This document shows positions 17,843-23,559 of a stretch of 27,969 nucleotides of DNA, in pieces. Source of the stretch: JBEIJQ01 sp040380145 (GTDB lineage Bacteria; Bacteroidota; Bacteroidia; Chitinophagales; Saprospiraceae); contig JBEIJQ010000020.1 in assembly GCA_040380145.1 (NCBI GenBank), forward strand, positions 1 through 27,969, written 5' to 3'. Every line of letters starts with the position of its first letter. Within the stretch, counting starts at the first letter, position 1. The notes under the pieces were generated by a model, which saw nothing but the letters and a program-made list of their open reading frames with translations, was not told the origin of the DNA and ran no database searches. A program made the translations under genes and the position numbers.

Positions 17843-17879
17843 TGTTTTTACCATTGTCAGAGAACCCAATCCAATCGAT

Positions 17880-18305
17880 ATGTTCGGAGTAAAGCGCGAA
17901 AACAAAAACCCGACGAAAGGCCTTCCCGTCGGCGGGTCCGTCTCGCACAACAGTCTGGTCAAGGGAACGCTCGTGAAGGGCGATGTGAAATCGGAAACGG
18001 ACATCCGCGTGGACGGCGTGATCGAAGGCCGGCTCGACTGCGACGCCAAGGTGGTCATCGGCCCCACCGGCCATGTACAGGGTTCGGTCACCTGCCGCGA
18101 CGCCGTCATCGAGGGCCGCGTCGAGGGCAATGTACTCGTGACCGATCTGCTCAACCTGCGCAAAACGGCCCAACTGACCGGCGATATCGATACCAACAAG
18201 CTCATCGTGGAAGCCGGGGCGATCTTCGCCGGCAATGTCCGCATGGGCAAAGCCGTGGCGAACCATGCCTCCGGAAACCAAACCGTCCGGCTCCAAGCCG
18301 GTTGA
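17880..18305 (+). CDS. Bactofilin (polymer-forming cytoskeletal protein)
   Basis: A 141-residue protein of the bactofilin family, which self-assembles without nucleotide into filaments that localise wall enzymes. After a short polar N-terminal tail (to about 20) it has the short beta-helix repeats typical of the family: VKGTLVKGDVKSETDIRVDG, VIEGRLDCDAKVVIGPTG, VQGSVTCRDAVIEGRVEGN and LIVEAGAIFAGNVRMG. The ATG at 17880 gives the usual length. Upstream in-frame codons lie inside the M23 gene. The 3' end overlaps the next gene by 41 bp. Confidence 0.95.
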   Translation: MFGVKRENKNPTKGLPVGGSVSHNSLVKGTLVKGDVKSETDIRVDGVIEGRLDCDAKVVIGPTGHVQGSVTCRDAVIEGRVEGNVLVTDLLNLRKTAQLTGDIDTNKLIVEAGAIFAGNVRMGKAVANHASGNQTVRLQAG

Positions 18306-18498
18306 CGAGCTCCTCCGCTATTCCGGCCTGGCCTTCCAAATGGCCGCCGTGCTCGCTGTTTTCGCCTTTGCCGGCCACTGGCTCGATCGGCGCCTCGCCC
18401 TCTCGACGCCCTGGTTCACCCTCTTGGGCTGCCTGTCGGGATTGGGGCTTTCCCTTTACCAACTGATCCGGCAGCTCATCCAACGCCCCCCGTCGTGA
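18265..18498 (+). CDS. atpZ: AtpZ/AtpI-family protein
   Basis: A 77-residue protein with two membrane helices (about 24-40 and 49-68) and the family pattern LLRYSGLAFQMAA...GHWLDRRL...TPWFTLLGCLSGL. AtpZ/AtpI proteins accompany F-type ATP synthase and help in assembly or ion loading of the c-ring. The ATG at 18265 lies inside the bactofilin gene (41-bp overlap) and gives the normal start. No F0 subunit follows, only a small membrane protein and an M23 protein. Confidence 0.85.
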   Translation: MPPETKPSGSKPVDELLRYSGLAFQMAAVLAVFAFAGHWLDRRLALSTPWFTLLGCLSGLGLSLYQLIRQLIQRPPS

Positions 18499-18881
18499 CC
18501 TTCCAACGCTTCCTGACGCTGCTCGCCCTCACGGCCACGGCCGTGGCCCTGGGCATCGGGGCCTTGGAATGGGCTCCGTCCGTGGCGCGGCACCGGGCCC
18601 TGCTCTGGACTTCCCTCGCCGCCCTGACCGTATTCTCGCTGCTGGTCTATCTCGGGGCCCGATGGACGCTCAAAAGCCGCAACCCCAATATGTTCTCGGG
18701 CTTTTTTTTGCTGTCGATCCTGCCCAAAATGGGCCTGTGCATCGTCTTGCTGCTGCTGTACCGCAAACAGTGCCCCGACTTGGACGCCCTAGCCGTGCTG
18801 CCCTTCTTCGGGGTGTATATTTGCTTCACGGCATTTGAAGTTTTTTTCTTGGAAAAAATGGTCAAATCCCCCCGCCGATAA
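18495..18881 (+). CDS. Small membrane protein (AtpI-like position)
   Basis: A 128-residue protein starting with GTG at 18495, overlapping the atpZ stop by 4 bp. It has four likely membrane helices (about residues 4-25, 36-55, 67-87 and 98-116). I recognise no signature motif. In Bacteroidota a similar unnamed membrane protein often sits between atpZ and atpB, so a role near ATP synthase assembly is plausible, but this rests on position only. Its TAA overlaps the next ATG by one base. Confidence 0.75.
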   Translation: MTFQRFLTLLALTATAVALGIGALEWAPSVARHRALLWTSLAALTVFSLLVYLGARWTLKSRNPNMFSGFFLLSILPKMGLCIVLLLLYRKQCPDLDALAVLPFFGVYICFTAFEVFFLEKMVKSPRR

Positions 18882-19576
18882 TGGAATATCCACAAGAACT
18901 GCCCTTCCTGCTGCAGGCGCAATACGGCCAATTTTATCCGGTGATGGGCGTGCCGCTCGACGACCACAACTCGGTCAGCATCGATTGCAGCGTGGACAAC
19001 CCCGAACTGTCGGACATCGACATCGCCTCCACCCCGGCCCTCGAAGCCTGGATCCGCTCCCAACGCGGCGACCGGATCGCCTACGGCGGTTATGGCGAAC
19101 AGCGGGCCTTCTACCGTACCAGCCCGCTGTTCAAACAAGGCGACCAAGACCGCTGCTACCACCTCGGGGTCGATCTGTGGACCGACGCGCACCGGCCGGT
19201 TTTCGCACCGCTCGGCGGCACGGTGCACAGCGTGCAGAACAACGACGGGTACCGCGATTACGGTCCCACCGTCATCTTGGAGCACCAGCTCAACGGGCAT
19301 TGCTTTTACACGCTCTACGGGCACCTCTCGACGGATGATCTGGGCCTGCTCCGGGTCGGACAGTACCTCACGCGCGGAGAACGCATCGGCCAAATCGGCC
19401 GAGACGACGAGAACGGCGGTTGGCCGCCCCACCTGCACTTCCAGGTCATCGCCGACCTGATGGGCCATTCGGGCGACTTCCCGGGCGTGTGCACCGCCGA
19501 AGACCTTCCGCTCTACCTTCTCTGCTGCCCCGCTCCCACGATGATCCTGCTGGCGGGTTCGAAGGGAGGTGGGTGA
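18881..19576 (+). CDS. M23 family metallopeptidase without export signal
   Basis: A 231-residue protein with a complete M23 core: His94 and Asp98 in YHLGVDLW, His148 in LYGHLS, and His184/His186 in PPHLHFQ. There is no signal peptide or membrane helix (it starts MEYPQELPFLLQAQYGQFYP), so it is probably cytoplasmic. Conserved surroundings (RIAYGGYGEQRAFYR, GVCTAEDLPLYLLCCPAPTMIL) resemble the M23 module that in some bacteria is fused between a kinase-like domain and a class III aminotransferase. That would point to a small-molecule substrate rather than the wall, but this is inference. The C-terminal SKGGG tail is short. It is the last gene of the bactofilin operon. Confidence 0.88.
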   Translation: MEYPQELPFLLQAQYGQFYPVMGVPLDDHNSVSIDCSVDNPELSDIDIASTPALEAWIRSQRGDRIAYGGYGEQRAFYRTSPLFKQGDQDRCYHLGVDLWTDAHRPVFAPLGGTVHSVQNNDGYRDYGPTVILEHQLNGHCFYTLYGHLSTDDLGLLRVGQYLTRGERIGQIGRDDENGGWPPHLHFQVIADLMGHSGDFPGVCTAEDLPLYLLCCPAPTMILLAGSKGGG

Positions 19577-19633
19577 GAGGGGGGCAGCACAGTATTGGGT
19601 TGCTAGAAACCAGATATTCCAACTTTTACCACG

Positions 19634-19675
19634 AAAAAAAATCCTCCGCCCACGCTTGAACATGGACGGAGGATT
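19634..19675 (-). terminator. Strong terminator of a minus-strand small transcript
   Basis: On the minus strand AATCCTCCGTCCATG pairs with CGTGGGCGGAGGATT over 15 bp (two G-T pairs) around a TTCAAG loop, followed by a T tract (eight T including the stem end). The orientation fits only leftward transcription, so it ends the small unit starting near 19860 and faces the end of the M23 gene. Confidence 0.88.
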
Positions 19676-19729
19676 GCACAGAAAGCCTCGACCTGCCGGC
19701 CGAAGCGAAGAAAAATATCGTCGGGACTT

Positions 19730-19834
19730 TTAGGAGACCTCTACCCCCCCCCCCACTAACACCATACACGCAAAACCGCTGACCAAACGGGCGATCATGT
19801 AGGAAGTTCCGGCGATGGCAAAGGCAGCAAACAT
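19730..19834 (-). CDS. Small hydrophobic peptide or part of a small RNA
   Basis: A 34-codon ORF (ATG at 19834, TAA at 19730-19732) encoding a mostly hydrophobic peptide, MFAAFAIAGTSYMIARLVSG then FACMVLVGGGVEVS, which could form one membrane helix. A Bacteroidota -7 element lies about 33 bp upstream and a strong terminator about 55 bp downstream, so the stretch is very likely transcribed. Between ORF and terminator is an 8-bp hairpin, CTTCGGCC-GGCA-GGTCGAGG. A run of 11 G near the 3' end (plus strand 19744-19754) could vary in length and alter the C-terminus. I do not recognise the peptide. The unit might instead be a regulatory RNA of about 225 nt. Confidence 0.45.
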   Translation of the reverse strand: MFAAFAIAGTSYMIARLVSGFACMVLVGGGVEVS

Positions 19835-19866
19835 TTTTTTCTTGGAGGAAAAGGATTTTCTTTTCG

Positions 19867-19874
19867 CAAAAGTA
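19867..19874 (-). promoter_or_regulatory. Promoter -7 element of the small transcript
   Basis: TACTTTTG on the minus strand matches TAnnTTTG exactly and is the same octamer as before fabI. A TTG at the standard spacing is missing (the nearest is 29 bp upstream). Predicted start near 19860. Confidence 0.5.
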
Positions 19875-19875
19875 C

Positions 19876-20160
19876 GGGGCGCGCATATTTTTTTCGACTT
19901 TTTCAATGAAATAATTTTCTGAAAAACAGAAAGTTAACCAATGGTTTATTTTTTTAACCAAAAAGAAAATTGTATCACTCCAAACTGCGCAGTGCAATGG
20001 AGTCTAAAAAGCCGAAAAAACTGCTACAAATGACTGTTTTACACTGAATTGCTTCTCTGAAATATAAAAATTACAAGGCTGTTTTTTTGTTAACCGGCAT
20101 GTTTCTTCGGTTAACGCGGAATTGTCTATTGGGGGCGTATTGTCCGTCTATTTTGTCTGA
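19876..20160. other. AT-rich non-coding region with GTTAACCG inverted repeat
   Basis: No supported gene. The base composition is much richer in A/T than in neighbouring genes. A perfect inverted repeat GTTAACCG (20089-20096) / CGGTTAAC (20108-20115), with an 11-base spacer, has no T tract after it and so looks more like a protein-binding site than a terminator. The half-motif TTAACC also occurs near 19933 and 19957. Confidence 0.5.
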
Positions 20161-20170
20161 ACTGTGATTT

Positions 20171-20328
20171 GTTTGATTTTCCGGATTATCTTGATTTTTT
20201 GGGGTTGGTGGTGTACTTGGCGGTGTGGGGGATTTTTGCGGCTGTTGTATTTGTCAGAATCAGGATTTTCAGGATTAAAGGATTTTCAGGATTTTTCTGG
20301 GCAGTGGTGTACTTGGCGGTGTGGGGGA
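20171..20328 (+). repeat. Degenerate tandem duplication of about 96 bp
   Basis: Two copies of a unit lie side by side. Each begins with GGATT-rich sequence (copy 1 from 20171; copy 2 from 20261, with CAGGATTTTCAGGATT repeats) and ends in an identical 25-base G-rich sequence, 20208-20232 and 20304-20328, starting GTGGTGTACTTGGCGG. The copies are 96 bp apart. The GGATTTTCAGGATT pattern is AT-rich and unlike the surrounding genes. No ORF across it looks real. The role is unknown. Confidence 0.75.
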
Positions 20329-20423
20329 AACGGATGTGGGGCGTACGGAACGATGGGGAGCTTACACGGGATGTTTCCAATGCCCATTCACGGTCGAATC
20401 CTGCCTTGCCAAAAACTGCCACC

Positions 20424-20454
20424 TTATCATATTCCCGTCCGGTTTTTATCTTTG
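20424..20454 (+). promoter_or_regulatory. Promoter for the SUI1 gene
   Basis: TATCTTTG at 20447-20454 is an exact -7. Upstream at 20 bp is TTA (20424-20426) in place of TTG. Predicted start near 20461, leaving a 5' leader of about 57 bases before the TTG start codon. Confidence 0.5.
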
Positions 20455-20517
20455 TCTTGCGGCCGTTTTTTCGACCGGAAACGATTTTTTCCCCAACACG
20501 CCCCTTCTTTTTTTTCC

Positions 20518-20835
20518 TTGAAAATAAAAATACCCATCTACATCGATTCGCCCGATGAGGACGACAACGGCGCGCCCCAAGAAACCCTGGAGCCGGCCAA
20601 ACAAAAATTGCGCGTGTTGCTCGACCGCAAGCAGCGCGGAGGCAAAGAAGTGACCCTGGTGACGGGGTTCGTGGGCCTGGACGCCGATCTGGAATCGCTG
20701 GGCAAAGCGCTCAAAAACAAGTGCGGCGTGGGCGGATCCACCAAAAACGGCGAGATCCTCCTGCAGGGCGACCACCGGCAAAAAGTGCTCGACTATCTGC
20801 TGAAAGAGGGGTACAAACAGACCAAAACCGTATAA
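20518..20835 (+). CDS. SUI1/eIF1-like translation factor
   Basis: A 105-residue protein with the SUI1 domain at about 30-103: LRVLLDRKQRGGKEVTLVTG, then GLDADLESLGKALKNKCGVG and GEILLQGDHRQKVLDYLLKE. Bacterial YciH/SUI1 proteins resemble eukaryotic eIF1 and are thought to influence start-site fidelity. The only sensible start is TTG at 20518. An ORF extended upstream to 20164 would cross the repeat region with non-family sequence. The acidic N-terminal stretch (DSPDEDDNGAPQETLEPA) is common in Bacteroidota members. A third M23 gene begins 16 bp after the stop. Confidence 0.9.
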   Translation: MKIKIPIYIDSPDEDDNGAPQETLEPAKQKLRVLLDRKQRGGKEVTLVTGFVGLDADLESLGKALKNKCGVGGSTKNGEILLQGDHRQKVLDYLLKEGYKQTKTV

Positions 20836-20851
20836 ACCGCTCCTTTTTCCC

Positions 20852-21508
20852 TTGAAAAAATTGCTCGTCCTGCTTTTCCCCGTGCTCGGTACCGGATGGC
20901 TCTTGCTGGGCACGGCCACGCCCGGTCCCGCACCGGCCGCCCTGATCGAGGCGGCCGTGCCCAAGCCGGCGCCCCGCGAAACCGAGATCCCGCTGTCGGA
21001 CGGTTTCGACCTGCCCGTGGGCGAGTCCGGTTCGGCGACCGCCGAAAAAGACGGCGACGGCTGGTACAACGCCCAAGGGTTTGGCCGCCGGCGCCACCTC
21101 GGCGAGGATTGGAACACCGAGGCCGGAGGCAACAGCGATTGCGGCGAACCGGTCTTCGCGGCCTCCGCCGGACATGTGCTTTTTGCCGAGGATCTCGGCG
21201 GCGGCTGGGGACAGGTGGTCCTGCTGCGCCACCGATTGCCCGACGGCGGAACGGTGGAAACGCTGTACGCGCACCTCGACCGCTGCCTCGTGCAAACGGG
21301 CGAAACCGTGCGACGCGGCCAACAGATCGCCACCGTCGGCGATGCGGAACCGCCCTGCGGCGACGGAAAACCTTACTCCGCTCATCTGCACTTCGAGCTG
21401 CGCCGTCCGGAATGCCCTGACTGGGGCCGGGCCGGCGCGGGATACGGCCTCGACGCCACAGGGTGGGAACACCCCTCGCGGTTCATCGAAGCCAACCGGA
21501 ATTTTTGA
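20852..21508 (+). CDS. M23 family metallopeptidase, secreted
   Basis: A 218-residue protein starting with TTG at 20852. The N-terminal hydrophobic segment (residues 3-22, KKLLVLLFPVLGTGWLLLG) acts as signal peptide or anchor and is followed by a Pro/Ala-rich linker. The M23 core has His82 and Asp86 in RHLGEDWN, His141 in LYAHLD, and His178/His180 in AHLHFE, so the catalytic set is complete. It probably cuts peptidoglycan cross-links or stem peptides in the periplasm. It lies 16 bp after the SUI1 gene with the same rare start codon, suggesting cotranscription. Its stop is 3 bp from the convergent nitric oxide synthase gene, with no room for a terminator between them. Confidence 0.9.
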   Translation: MKKLLVLLFPVLGTGWLLLGTATPGPAPAALIEAAVPKPAPRETEIPLSDGFDLPVGESGSATAEKDGDGWYNAQGFGRRRHLGEDWNTEAGGNSDCGEPVFAASAGHVLFAEDLGGGWGQVVLLRHRLPDGGTVETLYAHLDRCLVQTGETVRRGQQIATVGDAEPPCGDGKPYSAHLHFELRRPECPDWGRAGAGYGLDATGWEHPSRFIEANRNF

Positions 21509-21511
21509 TCC

Positions 21512-22678
21512 TCAATCGGCCCGCGAAAACGGGCAGCGGGGACGCGGCTCCTCCGGAGGGGCTTTCCAAACTGGATCTTGGTAAAAAAAATTCGGATGGC
21601 ACACCTCGTTGGGCCATTCCCGGTGGAAAACGCCCAGCGAAGAACCGCCCTGGGGCGGCACGACCCACGACCAATCTGCGTTGACCGTGCGCCGGTGCTT
21701 GCCTTCCAGCTGCTCGAACTGCAAAAATTGCTCTGACGCGGTGTGGTGATCCACCATATTGGCCCCGGCAGCCTTGAAAGAATAGTAAACGGCGCGGTTG
21801 AGCTCCAGAGCGGCGCGGTCTTTCCAAAAGCCCGGCTTTTCCGCGGGATCCAGCCCGAAACAGCGCGCCACCTCCCGCAACTTGTCGTAGCGGGTCGCGT
21901 CGCCGAAATTGCGCGAGGCCACCTCCGTGACCATGTACCACCCGTTGAAGGGCGCCGCCGGGTAATATGCACCGCCGATCTCGAGCGCCATGTCCGAGAT
22001 CACTGGCAGGGCGTGCCAGCGAAGGCCCAGTTGGGCCACGGCTTCGTTTTCGGGGTGGAAAATCGGCACTTCCATCACCGCATCGCGGGGCAGTTCGAAC
22101 CATTGGGGCGCGCCGCCCCGCCATTGGAAGACCACCGGCAGCAAGTCGTATTCCGTGCCGGCGCCTTTCCAGCCGAGGGCCTCGCAGCGCTGCGTGAGCT
22201 CCAACTGCGCGGGATCGCCGAGCACCGTCCCGTCGGGGCGACGGTATCCGGCATAGCGGATCAATTGGGGATTCCAAAAGCGGAGGGGAGCCGTTCCGTC
22301 GGCACTTTCCGGGGGAAAAACGGTGATGACGGAGCGGATCTGACCGCCGTTGGTGGCCGTCAGCAGGTGGTCCAAAACCGCCTTTTCGACTTCTTCGGGA
22401 GATTGGATGTGCCGCAGGTCGAACACCTTGAGCGATTTCCAGTACAGCCGGCCGATGCAGCGGTTGCTGTTGCGCCACGCCACCCGGGCCCCGAAGGCCA
22501 GTTCCTCGTAGGTATGCACATAAGTGCCCGTGGCCGCGAACGAGCGGGCGACCTCCGAGAGGCGCGCCTTGACGCCGTCCAAGGCGTTTTCGGCATAAAA
22601 CAAGCGCACGAACGCCTCCGCTCGGCGAAATCGTTCCACCCCATCGGGGCGGCTGGGCAAGGAGGACGAGGGCGTCAT
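21512..22678 (-). CDS. nos: Nitric oxide synthase oxygenase (reductase-less)
   Basis: A 388-residue bacterial NOS. It oxidises L-arginine to citrulline and NO using haem and a pterin. The haem-thiolate Cys74 lies in WRNSNRCIGR, the substrate-binding Glu252 in FNGWYMVTEV, and the pterin/dimer region has DWSWVVPP (335-342) and FHREWPNEVCHPNFFYQ. The length covers the whole oxygenase domain. No flavin reductase domain follows, so electrons must come from separate flavoproteins, as in Bacillus. It begins only 8 bp after the fabI stop, so the two are probably cotranscribed. Bacterial NOS is patchily distributed, which suggests transfer, but the base composition looks like its neighbours. Confidence 0.97.
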   Translation of the reverse strand: MTPSSSLPSRPDGVERFRRAEAFVRLFYAENALDGVKARLSEVARSFAATGTYVHTYEELAFGARVAWRNSNRCIGRLYWKSLKVFDLRHIQSPEEVEKAVLDHLLTATNGGQIRSVITVFPPESADGTAPLRFWNPQLIRYAGYRRPDGTVLGDPAQLELTQRCEALGWKGAGTEYDLLPVVFQWRGGAPQWFELPRDAVMEVPIFHPENEAVAQLGLRWHALPVISDMALEIGGAYYPAAPFNGWYMVTEVASRNFGDATRYDKLREVARCFGLDPAEKPGFWKDRAALELNRAVYYSFKAAGANMVDHHTASEQFLQFEQLEGKHRRTVNADWSWVVPPQGGSSLGVFHREWPNEVCHPNFFYQDPVWKAPPEEPRPRCPFSRAD

Positions 22679-22686
22679 GCGTCGGA

Positions 22687-23481
22687 TCAGTGTTTAAGAG
22701 CTGCTTCGCTCATCCCCATGCTGGAGAAGCCGCCGTCGTGGAAGAGATTCTGCATGGTCACGAAGCGGGTGTAGTCCGAAAACAACAAGGAGCAGAAATC
22801 GGCGCAGGCTTCCGCGGGCGCGTTGCCAAGGGGCGACATGCGGTCGGCGTAGTCGAAAAACTCGTCGAAGCCCTTGACGCCGCTGCCGGCCGTGGTGCGC
22901 GTGGGGGATTGGGAAATGGTGTTTACCCGCACTTTTTTCAAAGTGCCGAAATGGTAGCCGAAACTGCGCGCGAACGATTCCAGCAGGGCCTTGGATTCGG
23001 CCATTTCGCTGTAGTCGGGGAACACGCGCTGGGCCGCGATGTACGAAAGCGCCACCACGCTGCCCCATTCGTTGATGGCGTCCAATTTCAGCGCCGTCTG
23101 CATCAACTTGTGGAAAGAAATCGCCGAAATATCGAACGTCTTCTGCATGAAGTCGTAGTTCAGATCCGTGTAGGGCCGGCTTTTGCGCACGTTCAGCGAC
23201 ATGCCGATGGAGTGGAGCACGAAGTCCACTTTCCCGCCGAAATGCTCCATGGACCGGCGCAGCAGGTTTTCGAGATCTTCGAGGCTGGTGGCATCGGCGC
23301 CGATGACGGGCGCCCCGAGGCGTTCGCCCAATTTCTGCACTTCGCCCATGCGCAGAGCCACGGGCGCGTTGGTCAACACGATCTGGGCCCCTTCGGCCAC
23401 GCATTTTTCCGCCGTTTTCCAGGCGATGGATTTTTCGTCGAGCGCGCCGAACACAATGCCTTTTTTCCCTTGGAGGATCAT
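22687..23481 (-). CDS. fabI: Enoyl-[acyl-carrier-protein] reductase FabI
   Basis: A 264-residue NAD(P)H-dependent enoyl-ACP reductase of type II fatty-acid synthesis, short-chain dehydrogenase fold. The N-terminal cofactor motif GIVFGALDEKSIAW (8-21) and the catalytic Tyr157-x6-Lys164 (DYSEMAESK) with Tyr147 are present. HSIGMS near 90-95 also fits. This is the cytoplasmic enzyme inhibited by triclosan in other bacteria. The ATG at 23481 gives the standard start. A longer ORF to 23544 would run across the promoter. A well-matched promoter lies just upstream, and nos follows 8 bp after the stop. Confidence 0.95.
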   Translation of the reverse strand: MILQGKKGIVFGALDEKSIAWKTAEKCVAEGAQIVLTNAPVALRMGEVQKLGERLGAPVIGADATSLEDLENLLRRSMEHFGGKVDFVLHSIGMSLNVRKSRPYTDLNYDFMQKTFDISAISFHKLMQTALKLDAINEWGSVVALSYIAAQRVFPDYSEMAESKALLESFARSFGYHFGTLKKVRVNTISQSPTRTTAGSGVKGFDEFFDYADRMSPLGNAPAEACADFCSLLFSDYTRFVTMQNLFHDGGFSSMGMSEAALKH

Positions 23482-23512
23482 AAAAAATTGGTTTTGGGGG
23501 ATAAATTTTTTA

Positions 23513-23544
23513 CAAAAGTAAAGCGGGCACGACGAAATTCCCAA
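23513..23544 (-). promoter_or_regulatory. Promoter for fabI-nos
   Basis: On the minus strand: TTG at 23544-23542, 21 bp, TACTTTTG at 23520-23513. A full consensus match. Predicted start near 23506, about 25 bases before the fabI ATG. It sits in the short space after the SpoIIM-like gene (stop at 23560). Confidence 0.72.
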
Positions 23545-23559
23545 TCGCCGCCCACTTTC

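Noticed and set aside
19626..19997. A 123-codon minus-strand open frame over the small transcript region
   Set aside because: It begins upstream of the promoter element, runs through the terminator hairpin and has no protein-like pattern. The 34-codon frame fits the signals better.
20171..20328. CRISPR array
   Set aside because: There are only two exact repeat copies, the intervening sequence is itself repetitive, and no cas gene is present.
20164..20517. N-terminal extension of the SUI1 gene from an upstream ATG
   Set aside because: It crosses the duplicated repeat and the likely promoter, and its sequence does not resemble the family.
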